64,000 nt of DNA from assembly GCF_014705615.1 (NCBI RefSeq), contig NZ_JACXJA010000006.1:124001-188000 (forward strand). Direction: 5' to 3'. The notes beneath the pieces are model-generated. The model was not told where the DNA came from and searched no databases. It was given only the letters and a program-made list of their open reading frames with translations. Source of the stretch: Paenibacillus oceani. GTDB lineage: Bacteria; Bacillota; Bacilli; Paenibacillales; NBRC-103111. Made by a program: the position numbers and the translations under genes. Positions 18,079 to 27,363 of this stretch are shown piece after piece (within the stretch, counting starts at the first letter, position 1; the number at the start of each line of letters is the position of its first letter).

Positions 18079-19827
18079 TTAACTCTCGATAAGTCCGAAT
18101 TGCTTGAAAACCGGTGGTGTCCCGGCATAATCACCAGATTGCACACATACCCAGCCTAAGTAACCTCCTGAGGAAGGATGAACACGATATACTAAATCTC
18201 CTTGCACCCAAACGCCTTCTGTCGGCTGTTGTTCTGCCCACTTCACACCGATGATGCTTTTATTGCTAATCGGGGAGTGCCATTGCTTGAGCTTCTCGCC
18301 GTTAAAAACAGCATTGTCGGCAACGCCGCCTATATAAACATTTGTTGAAGTAATGACGATTTCATTGTTCGCAGGCATTCCCGCTAAATTAATATGTCGA
18401 TTCGTCGCGTGAATATAGTTCCCGTCAAACAACACATCTTTCACTGGATTTTCATCCTCACACGAAATACCGCACTTCGCTGTTCTAATTGTATTCCCGC
18501 GCACAATTGAACCTGAAAATCGGGTTAAACGGATGGCTCCATATGGTTCAGCGACCGTCGAATCTTTAATATAATTATGTTCAATGAGCATGTTTTCTTG
18601 CGTTAATGCCATCGCAATCGGTCGGGTTCCCATAATATCATTACGTCGAATTTTAATCCCTTCATTGTTCGCGATCGTCCACCCGTTAGCCCCCGTGCCG
18701 TAATCAATATTATCTTCAACCTTTACCCCTGGACACCAGCGTAAATGTAAAAAGCGGGAGGCGCCTTTGCCAGCATAAAAAATGTTGTTTATAATCTCTA
18801 CATCACGCATCATGCGTGGTGAGTCATCGTATCGCGTAGTCGCCCGTACAAAATAGCTGGAAGCGCCTACATTGTTCAATATTTTTATCCCATGGTATTC
18901 ATTATTTTTAGAATGGATTTGAATGAAATTCCCGTTGGAGCTAAATTTATTCCCTGCAATCGTGATGTCTTCCATGATTTCGTTGCTATCATTATCCGTT
19001 TCCAATATAACGGAACCAACATACGAATGGTTATCTTCGATTTTATTGTTTTCAATCCAAATCGATTTGCCAGAGATGACGACTACACATCCACGCCGAG
19101 GATTCACAATTTCATTACGGGTCACGTGAATGTTTTCACTGTAACGGGGAAGCTCGCCAGAATTTCCAATCATCACCCCATCGCCAAACATCAACTCAAT
19201 CTTGTTGTTACGTACAAAAACATTTTTGGAACTCATGATTTTCACACCATGGGCGTATTCCGCATCGCCTTGCGGCGGCGATGAACCATCGTAATCACTC
19301 AATAAATGCAATCCTTCAATCACTAGACCATTCCCATGATAATTTGCAATTTGCAACAAAATTTTATCCCGTGACCCATCGGAATCGACCATCTTGATCA
19401 TCGGCATATTCACACCAAACATCGAGTTTTTCAAATGAATCGTTCCGGTAATTTTATAAAAGTGTTCCGGCTTCGGAACGAATAGCGGTAATCCAAGCGC
19501 AGCTAATTGGCGAAAAGCTTCGGTATCGTCTATGATCCCATCGCCTTTCGCCCCGACTAACGGGGCCGGGGGGAGCAATACATTGATCCCCCGACTGCGA
19601 ATATCCGACCACACATCGACTAGATGGTCCTGTACCACTTCTTCTGCAATTTCCCGAATGATTCCCGAGTTGTGATCGACCGCTTGACCTTTGGATAATC
19701 CGATCTTGCTACTCATCAATGTACCGGCAACTGCCACCGTACCAGCAGCCCCCAAGTATTTCAGCATTTTTCTACGATTCACTTTTGGGTTTTCATGGAT
19801 ACGAGCAGGCTCTTGTTTAGTGGACAT
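18079..19827 (-). CDS. Tat-exported right-handed parallel beta-helix (tailspike/pectate-lyase-like) protein
   Basis: 582 residues. The twin-arginine signal is NRRKMLKYLGAAGTVAVAG (about residues 17-35). The motif VGAKGDGIIDDTEAFRQL (about 90-107) is the N-terminal cap seen in pectate-lyase-3 folds and phage tailspikes (GAKGDGVTDDT). It is followed by many short strands of beta-helix coils with Asn ladders (VRNNKIEL, VTRNEIV, IENNKIED, IEHNYIKD). The last 70 residues (GVKWAEQQPTEGVWVQGD to FKQFGLIES) form a separate small domain of a type seen at the C-terminus of tail proteins. No catalytic residues can be assigned. RBS AAGGGGAG precedes ATG 19827. The gene follows the binding lipoprotein gene by 25 bases, so they form one transcript, in an AT-rich island. 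Compare the S74 protein at 44297. Confidence 0.85.
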   Translation of the reverse strand: MSTKQEPARIHENPKVNRRKMLKYLGAAGTVAVAGTLMSSKIGLSKGQAVDHNSGIIREIAEEVVQDHLVDVWSDIRSRGINVLLPPAPLVGAKGDGIIDDTEAFRQLAALGLPLFVPKPEHFYKITGTIHLKNSMFGVNMPMIKMVDSDGSRDKILLQIANYHGNGLVIEGLHLLSDYDGSSPPQGDAEYAHGVKIMSSKNVFVRNNKIELMFGDGVMIGNSGELPRYSENIHVTRNEIVNPRRGCVVVISGKSIWIENNKIEDNHSYVGSVILETDNDSNEIMEDITIAGNKFSSNGNFIQIHSKNNEYHGIKILNNVGASSYFVRATTRYDDSPRMMRDVEIINNIFYAGKGASRFLHLRWCPGVKVEDNIDYGTGANGWTIANNEGIKIRRNDIMGTRPIAMALTQENMLIEHNYIKDSTVAEPYGAIRLTRFSGSIVRGNTIRTAKCGISCEDENPVKDVLFDGNYIHATNRHINLAGMPANNEIVITSTNVYIGGVADNAVFNGEKLKQWHSPISNKSIIGVKWAEQQPTEGVWVQGDLVYRVHPSSGGYLGWVCVQSGDYAGTPPVFKQFGLIES

Positions 19828-19852
19828 TTTCCCAGCTCCCCTTCGTATGTAT

Positions 19853-21160
19853 TTATTTATTCATTTCCGTTTCCAAATTCTTATTGTGCTGTTCCTCTGC
19901 ATCCCGTAACACGGAGTTTAAGTCTTTTCCATCTAACAAATCGATTAACGCTTGGTTTGAAATATTTGTCGATTTCCCATCGTATAATCCTTGCTTTAAA
20001 TAGGGAGCCGGCTGACTTTTAAAAATCGAACGGATACGTTTCCCTTGAACATGCGGGACATCGGCTCCGAGTGCATTTTTAATATCCGGATTTCTCAATG
20101 GAGTTAATCTCGCCAATTGGCGGGCACTGACCATCTGAGCTTCATCCGAAGTTACAGCTTCAATGACTCTCATAATGTCGTCCTTATGTTTGCTTGTTTT
20201 CAACGGCATAATATAATTGCCATCGACTTGACCATATACGTTTAGATTGTCTGCAAAACTCGGGTGTTGAGCAATATCCCAATTTAATCCCTTTTCACTC
20301 GGTTCCTTTAAAAAGGGAATGACGTTGATCGAAGCAAGCATGGCGATATTTTGCTGCGTCCAAAACGATGCACGCCCCTTATTCGGTACATAACCATTAT
20401 GAGGAATCGAGTATATCTTGTATGCCATTTCGAATGCTTTTCGATATTTGTCTGTATTAAAATTCGATTTATTCGTCGCCGGATCTGTTTTTTGTGGCGA
20501 TAACAGGGTCGCAATCCGCCCCACACTTTCCGGATCCAATCCCCGATAGGTTACATTATCTTCAATGCGAGATAATCTATTAGCCAATTTGATCGCATCT
20601 TCCCAAGTCATCCCATCCTCGGGATAAGCAACACCGAACTTATTAAAAATATCAATATTGTAATATAAAGCGCTAAAGTTAACAGAGTAGGGAATCCCGT
20701 ATATTTCCGATCCTGTATCGGAATTCACCTTGATTGCCTCAATATAAGCTGGTTCAAAACGATTAAGATTAAATTTATGCTTTGCAATAAGCTCTGTCAT
20801 ATCCTCCAGCACATCCATATTACGGAGCTGCGGTAAATCTCCTTGGAATATGAGATTCATATCCGGAGGTGTTCCCGCTGTGAATAAATTTTGCAGCGTA
20901 TTTCCGCCACTTTTATCAATCATCATTAACTCAATATGCGGATATTTTTTTCGCACAGGTTCAGCAAATAAAACTTGAAAATCTTCCTTAGTCACTGCCA
21001 CTTGTGGATATAGCGTTAACGTAACCGGTTTCAATTCTTCCTGCATGTTTTCACTTATATTGGTTTCTTCGTTTAACGCCCCCCCTTCCTTGTTCCCGCA
21101 CGCGGATAAAACCCCTAAAATAATCAATATAAAGACACTTCCAGACAAATATCGTCTCAT
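19853..21160 (-). CDS. Orphan family-1 extracellular sugar-binding lipoprotein (island copy)
   Basis: 435 residues. ATG 21160 is chosen over GTG 21166 because GGGAGG lies nine bases from the former and only three from the latter. The signal peptide ends in the lipobox LSAC, so the mature protein is a lipoprotein. The fold is recognised from 'PVTLTLYPQVAVTKEDFQVLFAEPVRKKYPHIE', 'AGTPPDMNLIFQG', 'YPEDGMTWEDAIKLANRL' and 'YRGLDPESVG', all shared with the other orphan binding proteins of this window. No permease or ATPase gene is adjacent. It is co-transcribed with the Tat beta-helix protein, and an AraC regulator is divergently encoded, which suggests joint induction by a glycan signal (inference). 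Confidence 0.88.
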   Translation of the reverse strand: MRRYLSGSVFILIILGVLSACGNKEGGALNEETNISENMQEELKPVTLTLYPQVAVTKEDFQVLFAEPVRKKYPHIELMMIDKSGGNTLQNLFTAGTPPDMNLIFQGDLPQLRNMDVLEDMTELIAKHKFNLNRFEPAYIEAIKVNSDTGSEIYGIPYSVNFSALYYNIDIFNKFGVAYPEDGMTWEDAIKLANRLSRIEDNVTYRGLDPESVGRIATLLSPQKTDPATNKSNFNTDKYRKAFEMAYKIYSIPHNGYVPNKGRASFWTQQNIAMLASINVIPFLKEPSEKGLNWDIAQHPSFADNLNVYGQVDGNYIMPLKTSKHKDDIMRVIEAVTSDEAQMVSARQLARLTPLRNPDIKNALGADVPHVQGKRIRSIFKSQPAPYLKQGLYDGKSTNISNQALIDLLDGKDLNSVLRDAEEQHNKNLETEMNK

Positions 21161-21310
21161 TTTCACAATCCTCCCTTTTAATTACTAATTATGATAAGAT
21201 GTACGAATAGAATAGCGCATATTAACATTAATTTCTTTAATGAAATTGCTTACTTTTAAAAAAATCCACTTATCTTGCGCTCAAATAGTTCGCGAGGAGG
21301 TACGCCCGGA

Positions 21311-22156
21311 ATGGATCAAAACCCAATTATACGAAGAGCGAGCACACACTACTTTTCCATTCAATATGATAAGCGTTCAGCACCTTTTAATATGCCAACT
21401 CATCATTTTCACAGCAATTATGAAATTTATTACTTGTTATCCGGTGAAAGAAATTATTTCATAGACGGTCACTTTTACCATGTTACACAAGGAGACCTTG
21501 TATTTATAAAAAAAAATGCTGTTCATAAGACGACTACGACCGGAAAACACGATCATGAACGTGTTGTTCTTTATTTTGATCAAGCCGCATTAGGAAATAA
21601 ACAGTATTTGCTTGATGATCCACACTCGCCTTTTAATTTGGATAGCCCTATCCTTTCATTAAACGTTCACGAACAAAAATACATCGAAGACCTATTTTAT
21701 GAAATTAAAGAAGAAAGTAGTGTTCGATCGTTAAGACATGAGGAGTTTATGGAGGCATTATTAATACATTTATTTATTTTTTCATTACGCTGTTCTGAAA
21801 AAAAATTACAGCAAAATGAAAATAACGAAAACCTTTTACAAACAAAAATAGCGGAAGTTGTCCAGTATATTAATCAACACTATCATTCCCGAATTACATT
21901 GGAAACGTTATCAAAACAGTTTTATATTAGCCCCTATTATTTGAGTCGAATATTTAAAAAGGCGACAGGCTTTTCTTTCGTAGAATATTTAACAACGGTG
22001 CGAATCAAAGAAGCACAAAAGATGTTAAGAAAAACCAACATGAAGGTGAGTGATATTGCCGCCGATGTAGGTTTTGAAAACATCTCTCATTTTATTAAAA
22101 TATTTAAAAAATTGAGCCAATGCTCGCCATTACAGTATCGTAAAATGAATCCGTAA
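21311..22156 (+). CDS. AraC-family transcription regulator with N-terminal cupin-type sensor domain
   Basis: 281 residues. ATG 21311 is used because GAGGAGG lies 11 bases upstream. The N-terminal domain (about 20-150; PTHHFHSNYEIYYLLSGERNYFIDG, then GDLVFIKKNAVHKT) is the AraC-binding cupin fold that binds sugars. The C-terminal domain (about 185-280) has two helix-turn-helix motifs: LETLSKQFYISPYYLSRIF and MKVSDIAADVGFENISHFI. It is divergent from the binding-protein/beta-helix operon (150-base gap) and so probably controls it. Codon use is AT-rich like the rest of the island. The following RBS-like AAAGGAG (22164) leads into sequence that breaks off at the GH31 fragment. Confidence 0.9.
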   Translation: MDQNPIIRRASTHYFSIQYDKRSAPFNMPTHHFHSNYEIYYLLSGERNYFIDGHFYHVTQGDLVFIKKNAVHKTTTTGKHDHERVVLYFDQAALGNKQYLLDDPHSPFNLDSPILSLNVHEQKYIEDLFYEIKEESSVRSLRHEEFMEALLIHLFIFSLRCSEKKLQQNENNENLLQTKIAEVVQYINQHYHSRITLETLSKQFYISPYYLSRIFKKATGFSFVEYLTTVRIKEAQKMLRKTNMKVSDIAADVGFENISHFIKIFKKLSQCSPLQYRKMNP

Positions 22157-22203
22157 AAATGGTAAAGGAGTGTTCATTTAGTCAAACCTGCAATTATTGC
22201 AAA

Positions 22204-22490
22204 AAGAAATTTGCTGCAGCAGTACATGTTCGGCGATTCGCTGCTGGTCGGCGCCTTTACGGAGACGATCTATTTGCCTGACGGCGAATGGATCGACTAC
22301 TGGACAGGCGCTCGGTATACCGGCGGACCGTTCTTCATCCGGCCATTCGGGCAGAATGGCGACATCGGCGATGTTTTTCTACTAGAGCCGGGAGCAGTCG
22401 GCGGATGGATGCTTAATCACGATATAGAGACCACAGCCGGTAACAACGATCAAGTTGCACTCTCTTCCACCATACACATGCGAAAGTGAG
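22204..22490 (+). pseudogene. GH31 gene fragment (C-terminal part of the barrel onward)
   Basis: From AATTTGCTGCAGCAGTAC onward the DNA closely matches the GH31 gene around base 16657 (NLLQQYMFGDSLLVGAFTET, then LPDGEWIDYWTGARYTGG). After that it has deletions and frame loss (GGPFFIR, then no match to the usual AILPEWPEMD) and stops at about 22490. Everything 5' of the break belongs to the AT-rich island, so the island or a deletion removed the first three quarters of a GH31 paralogue. Not expected to be functional. Confidence 0.8.
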
Positions 22491-22605
22491 ACAGTTGTTT
22501 CCTTATCATATCCAGCATAAATGCCTGCGGCCGCCCCCGAACTGCAGCTCTCCATCTGGAGTTACACCTGCGCTCCCAACTGGACCCGCCCCACACGCAA
22601 AGACC

Positions 22606-22631
22606 AAAAGCCCGCGGTCATCCGCAGGCTT
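22606..22631 (-). terminator. Terminator of the binding-protein gene 22709-24064
   Basis: Minus strand: a ten-base stem AAGCCTGCGG/CCGCGGGCTT (one G-T pair; arms 22631-22622 and 22617-22608) with loop ATGA, followed by a short TT run. It lies about 80 bases after the stop codon. Confidence 0.6.
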
Positions 22632-22708
22632 ATAGACGCTCTTTCTTTTATTCCCCGCTAACTCTGACCAGTCTCCCGTCCCAGCTCAAGGGGAAGCGCT
22701 GCCCCTCC

Positions 22709-24064
22709 TTACTTCTTGGCCGCTTTCGCTTCGGAGATCCCTTTGTTGATCAGCTCCTCGGCCGTTCGTAAAGCCGTATTGGCGTCAACTTCGCTGCCTT
22801 CGACGATCATTTTCATCACTTCGCCGATCAAGATCGATTGCGATTTGGTGAAAGGCGTCAGGCCCGCCGCTCGGATCAGAGGCTCCGGAGCCGGCTTGTT
22901 GTAGAAAAACGAGGTGACGTGTTTTCCTTGGTAAAGCGGATTGTCCTGGTTGAACGCTTTCTTCATCTCTTCCGGCATTTGGGCCAGCGGCGGAGCGATT
23001 CCCACCTTGGACAGCTTTAGCAGCACCTCGTCCGAAGTCAGATGCGACATGACGTTAAAAGCCGCCTCCTTCTCCTTGCTCGTGTTCGTGATGAAGAAAT
23101 AGCGCGCGCTTCCGGCAAGTCCAATGTTCGGTTTATCCTTATAGGTCGGGACGGATACGATATCCCACTCGAACGTTTTGTAATTGTCCGGCCGGGCAAA
23201 TACGGTCATGGCGGAGACGCCGGTCTCAAATACTTTCAAATCCTCCTCGGTGTAACCGGTTTTGGAGTCGAATTTCAAGCCGGGCAGCTTGTAGAACCGG
23301 ACGATCCCGTCGACGATCTTTTTCCATTGGTCGGTATTGACGGCCGCCTTGTCTTCCTTCGGATCGAGATACGGCAAGGAGTATTGGTTGAATTCCATGA
23401 AGATTTGATGCCATCGCTCGCTGTAGCCGCGATACTGGACGCCGTCCTCGAAACGCGTCATCTTTTTGGCAATCTCATACACGTCGTCCCACGTCATGCC
23501 GTCCTTCGGATACGCCACGCCGAACTTATCGAATAACGTCTTGTTGTAATGCAGCGCATTGGCCGGGGCGTTGACGGGAAGTCCGATCACTTTACCGCCG
23601 GCGTAACCTTTCATCGCATCGATGAAGACGGGCTCGATCCGGGTCAAATCGTACTTCCGGGTTTTGATCAGCTCCGAGATATCTTCCGACAGCCCGTATT
23701 CTTCCATTACAAAGGAGATCGTTCCTTTGGTACCGACTACGATGTCAGGCACAGAGCCGGCTGCGACGAGATTTTGGATCTCCTGTCCTTTGACCGCCGG
23801 TTCGGCTGTTTTTAATACATAATTCGGATATTTGGCCTTGATGATCGGCGCATAAATTTCATCGAATTCTTTCTTGGTCATCGAATTAAGGTAAAATGTA
23901 AGCTCGACCGCTTTCTGATCGTCCGTTACGGACGGAGCCGCCTTCCCGTCCTTCTCTCCGGCGGCCGGGGTGCCGCCTCCTGAGCTGCAGGCCGAGAGGA
24001 TAAGCGCAAGAATGGCGGGAACAAGAACGGTGCGCGGACGAATAACGCAAGACTTTTTCATCAT
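22709..24064 (-). CDS. Orphan family-1 extracellular sugar-binding lipoprotein
   Basis: 451 residues. The signal peptide ends in lipobox LSAC (LILSACSSGG). Family motifs: VELTFYLNSMTKKEFDEIYAPIIKAKYP, AAGSVPDIVVGTKG, YPKDGMTWDDVYEIAKKM and 'TSDEVLLKLSKVG'. RBS AGGGGG lies nine bases before ATG 24064. No permease is nearby. It is divergent from the GH31-AraC regulator, and a cre-like palindrome sits in the shared upstream region, so carbon catabolite control and control by the divergent regulator are both likely (inference). Confidence 0.88.
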   Translation of the reverse strand: MMKKSCVIRPRTVLVPAILALILSACSSGGGTPAAGEKDGKAAPSVTDDQKAVELTFYLNSMTKKEFDEIYAPIIKAKYPNYVLKTAEPAVKGQEIQNLVAAGSVPDIVVGTKGTISFVMEEYGLSEDISELIKTRKYDLTRIEPVFIDAMKGYAGGKVIGLPVNAPANALHYNKTLFDKFGVAYPKDGMTWDDVYEIAKKMTRFEDGVQYRGYSERWHQIFMEFNQYSLPYLDPKEDKAAVNTDQWKKIVDGIVRFYKLPGLKFDSKTGYTEEDLKVFETGVSAMTVFARPDNYKTFEWDIVSVPTYKDKPNIGLAGSARYFFITNTSKEKEAAFNVMSHLTSDEVLLKLSKVGIAPPLAQMPEEMKKAFNQDNPLYQGKHVTSFFYNKPAPEPLIRAAGLTPFTKSQSILIGEVMKMIVEGSEVDANTALRTAEELINKGISEAKAAKK

Positions 24065-24110
24065 GAATGGTTACCCCCTGTGATGTATGGTTAATTCGGA
24101 CATTAGAGCC

Positions 24111-24200
24111 ATTATACGATGTATTCGCTTACATCACATAGGGAGTCTGATTGCAGAGCATCGTAATTTCATGAGGGAATGGCGCATTCTATGCTATAAT
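24111..24200. promoter_or_regulatory. Divergent promoter region with a CcpA (cre) site
   Basis: TGTATTCGCTTACA (24120-24133) matches the cre consensus TGWAANCGNTWNCA at all but one position and is embedded in the perfect palindrome GATGTATTCGCTTACATC (24118-24135). It directly abuts a minus-strand -10 box TATAAT (24116-24111) serving the binding-protein gene. A plus-strand TATAAT (24195-24200) serves the GH31-AraC gene. The palindrome could also be an operator for the divergent regulator itself. Confidence 0.65.
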
Positions 24201-24236
24201 ATTCGGTAAATTACAGTTGTCCTAAGGGGGGATCTC

Positions 24237-27212
24237 GTGCTCGGAGAACAACGCGAACATTCTGATGTTCAATTTCGGACCGCCGCTGGGGCTTATGTTC
24301 GTCTGCAAGCCATTACCCCCCGCACGTTTCGCATCCGCGTGAGTGAAACGGAGCACTTTCCGGAGCCGCCGCTGGTCCGTTACGGAATCGTACGTCTGCC
24401 CCCCGATCCGGCAGCGATTGAAGTAGAAGAAGATGGAGACCGGATCACGATAAAGACCGGAGCCGCCGCTCTCCAGGCAGACCGCCGCGAGGGTACCTAT
24501 ACGCTGTACGGGGCGGACGACGAAGTTCTCACCCGCCAGATCGCAGCTCCCCATAGCGGGGCGGAGTCCTGCTGCGGAGCCAGCTTCCAGCTGTACCCGG
24601 ACGAGCTCCTGTACGGACTCGGCGACGAAACCCGCGACAAGCTGATGAAGCGCGGGCATCTCGCTCACATGCGGCTCCAGAAACGGGAAGCTCACGCACC
24701 GGCCCCGTTCCTGATGAGCAGCCGGGGCTGGGGATTATTTATCCATACGACACTTCATCACGAGATCGATATCGCGCATACGGATTCCGACCTGATCCGC
24801 TTTTGCATCCCCGGAGACCAGTTGGACTATATCCTGTTCACAGGAAGCAGCTATGCAGATCTGCTATACGAGTATACGGGGCTTGCCGGTCGACCGCTGC
24901 TTCTTCCGATCTGGGCGTACGGTTTATCCTTCATAAGCAACGAGCAGGCCAATGCCCGCGAATTGATCGAGGATGCTCTGAAATTCCGCCGGGAAGGAAT
25001 CCCCTGCGATCTGATCGGCCTGGAGCCAACCTGGATGGAGAAGCGCTACGATTACTCGACCTCCAAGAGATGGCATCCGGAACGATTTTATATCCCCGGC
25101 TGGAGCCCGAAGGGGCAGCATACGTTTATCGGGACGCTGAAAGGGATGGGCTTTAAGCTTAGTTTATGGTTATGCTGCAACTACGATCTGAGCCGGTACG
25201 AGGAGCAGGCTCTAGCGCAGCGGCATCTTGCTCCGGTCGGCGGCGGAATCGCGCCTGGTCAGGAGGAACTGCCGGATGAGCTGGACGAAGGCTGGTATGC
25301 CCATCTGAAACCCTTTGTAGATCAGGGTGTAAGCGCATTTAAACTAAGCGAAATGAGCCAGCTGCTCGGGCTGCCGGACCAGATGTGGAGCAACGGGATG
25401 AGCAACAGCGAGATGAACAATCTGTATCCGCTGCTGCTTGCGAAGCAGATGTACGACGGCTTCAGGAGCCAGACGTCGACACGCCCTATGATCTTTACCG
25501 TTGCCGGATATGCCGGCATCCAACGCTTTGCTTCGATGTGGACGGGCGGGCTCGGCGAAGGAGTCGGCGGGGACTACTCCTTGATCACCCTCTTAAATGA
25601 CAGTTTATCCGGCATCTCCAGCGTGACGTACGAAATGGACATCCACTCTCCGGAAGGCATTCATTTCGGCTTTTTGCAGCCATGTTCCAAAGTAAACAGC
25701 TGGGCGTACTGGAGACATCCGGCGCTGCTGGACACTGGTCTCCGGGATCTGTTCAAAAAGTATGCGAAGCTTCGCTACCGGCTGCTTCCTTACATTTACT
25801 CAGCCGCGCATACGGCTTCCCGGACGGGTTTGCCGATCGTCAGAGCGATGCCGCTGATCTATCCAGGCGATCCGAGGGCGCGCAGCCTGACGATGCAATA
25901 TATGTTCGGCGATGCTTTTCTGGTTGCGGCGTTTACGAACCGGGTTTATTTGCCGGAAGGGACATGGATCGATTATTGGACAGGCGAACGTTACATCGGA
26001 CCGCTTGATCTGGAATACGACGCGCCGAAGGATACTGGCGGACCGCTGTTCGTCAAAGCCGGCACCATCCTACCCATGTGGCCGGAGATGGATCATATCG
26101 GGCAGAAACCGGTCGAACCGATGAGTCTGCATCTGTACCCGCACGGGGAGAGCGGGTTTACGCTGTATGAGGACGACGGCGTTACTTTCGGCTATGAGAA
26201 CGGAGAATTCGCCCTCACGGAGTTTGCTTGCGCAAGCAGCGACCGCCGGACGTCCGTATCGATCGGCTGCCGCAACGGGCGTTACAACGGCATGCCGGCC
26301 CGCCGAAGCTACGAAGTATTGCTGCATCTCCGCAGCGCAGGCAAACCTTTGAAAGTTAAAGTAAACGGAACCGAGTACAAGGAAACGTCCCGATCCAAAA
26401 AAGGCTCCGCAGCCGCCGGCTGGCTGTTCGACCGGTTATCCGGAGTGGTGGCGGTGCATGTCCAGGAAAACGAGAACGATTCGGAGCCGGTCCGCATCGA
26501 GCTGATCCACGCCGCTCCCGCCTCGCGAAAAACCGGTGCCGGTTCGCCCTCTAAGCGTGCGGCTTCGCCGGCGGAACCGCCCGATCCGGAGAAAATGCTG
26601 GAGATCGGCCTCGAGACGGGAGACCCCCGGAAGACGAGGGCCGCCATGGAGAAACTGCTGGAGGAGCGGCTCGGCCCGGCGCCGGCGCCCGGGGAGATCC
26701 GCGGACATTTTCTGTATCTCAGCGGTCTGCTCGCCCGGTTTATGGAACGCAAAGGCTGGACGATGAACGAGGCGGTCGGGGAAGAATACGATTCGTTTCT
26801 GGACCTCCACTCCGTCTCGCTGAAAGAGGAAGGCTACGACAGGCTGATCCGGGCGGCTGTGCGGGTAGCGGAATACTCGGGCAAGATGCGAAAATCGTCT
26901 GTCCATCCGCTCGTCCAGCGGCTGAAAGATATGGTCGAGCAGGAGATGGACCAGCAGTTCTTCACACTGAGCGTAGCGGCCGAAAGGCTGCATGTGAACG
27001 CCTCCCACTTAAGCCGGCTGTTCAAGCAGGAAACGTCGCAATCGTTCTCGGACTACGTGATGGAGAAAAAGATGAACTACGCGAAACGACTGATGGAGCA
27101 GGGTTGTAAGGTCAGCGACGCTTCCGCCATGGCCGGTTTTAAGGATACCGGTTATTTTATCCGCGTCTTCCGCAAATATTGGGGAGTCACGCCCGGTGAG
27201 CTGAAACTGTAA
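24237..27212 (+). CDS. Catalytically dead GH31 fused to an AraC-type DNA-binding domain
   Basis: 991 residues; GTG start at 24237 with AAGGGGGG seven bases upstream. Residues 1-750 align along the GH31 enzyme at 14933, keeping the sandwich domains, GLEPTWMEKRYDYS and NSWAYWRHPALL. The nucleophile position is Ser (S371 in FKLSEMSQ instead of KMDAANQ) and the acid/base position is Gly (G438 in WTGGLGEG instead of WAGDTGGG). The spacing of 67 residues is identical in both proteins, so the alignment is firm. A linker (about 755-880) resembles the helical segment before the DNA-binding domain in YesN-type regulators. Residues about 895-991 are a two-motif AraC HTH (LSVAAERLHVNASHLSRLF; CKVSDASAMAGFKDTGYFI). 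No signal peptide. Most likely a cytosolic regulator using a glycosidase fold as sugar sensor. Confidence 0.88.
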   Translation: MLGEQREHSDVQFRTAAGAYVRLQAITPRTFRIRVSETEHFPEPPLVRYGIVRLPPDPAAIEVEEDGDRITIKTGAAALQADRREGTYTLYGADDEVLTRQIAAPHSGAESCCGASFQLYPDELLYGLGDETRDKLMKRGHLAHMRLQKREAHAPAPFLMSSRGWGLFIHTTLHHEIDIAHTDSDLIRFCIPGDQLDYILFTGSSYADLLYEYTGLAGRPLLLPIWAYGLSFISNEQANARELIEDALKFRREGIPCDLIGLEPTWMEKRYDYSTSKRWHPERFYIPGWSPKGQHTFIGTLKGMGFKLSLWLCCNYDLSRYEEQALAQRHLAPVGGGIAPGQEELPDELDEGWYAHLKPFVDQGVSAFKLSEMSQLLGLPDQMWSNGMSNSEMNNLYPLLLAKQMYDGFRSQTSTRPMIFTVAGYAGIQRFASMWTGGLGEGVGGDYSLITLLNDSLSGISSVTYEMDIHSPEGIHFGFLQPCSKVNSWAYWRHPALLDTGLRDLFKKYAKLRYRLLPYIYSAAHTASRTGLPIVRAMPLIYPGDPRARSLTMQYMFGDAFLVAAFTNRVYLPEGTWIDYWTGERYIGPLDLEYDAPKDTGGPLFVKAGTILPMWPEMDHIGQKPVEPMSLHLYPHGESGFTLYEDDGVTFGYENGEFALTEFACASSDRRTSVSIGCRNGRYNGMPARRSYEVLLHLRSAGKPLKVKVNGTEYKETSRSKKGSAAAGWLFDRLSGVVAVHVQENENDSEPVRIELIHAAPASRKTGAGSPSKRAASPAEPPDPEKMLEIGLETGDPRKTRAAMEKLLEERLGPAPAPGEIRGHFLYLSGLLARFMERKGWTMNEAVGEEYDSFLDLHSVSLKEEGYDRLIRAAVRVAEYSGKMRKSSVHPLVQRLKDMVEQEMDQQFFTLSVAAERLHVNASHLSRLFKQETSQSFSDYVMEKKMNYAKRLMEQGCKVSDASAMAGFKDTGYFIRVFRKYWGVTPGELKL

Positions 27213-27290
27213 GCGGAATCCAACAGACATCCGGGCGATACAGCCCAGCGACAGAGGCGTAAGAGTCCAGCGATAGAGTCAACAATACAG

Positions 27291-27355
27291 CGCAAGACGG
27301 CACGCACCGTCCTCCTCAGGTCCGGGAGATACGGCGCATGCCGTCTTGCGTTTTT
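27291..27355 (+). terminator. Terminator after the GH31-AraC gene
   Basis: Perfect 12-base stem CGCAAGACGGCA/TGCCGTCTTGCG (27291-27302, 27339-27350) followed by TTTTT. The 36-base loop can fold further. It lies between two convergent genes and, read on the other strand, may also stop the response-regulator gene ending at 27364. Confidence 0.8.
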
Positions 27356-27363
27356 CGGGTTTA

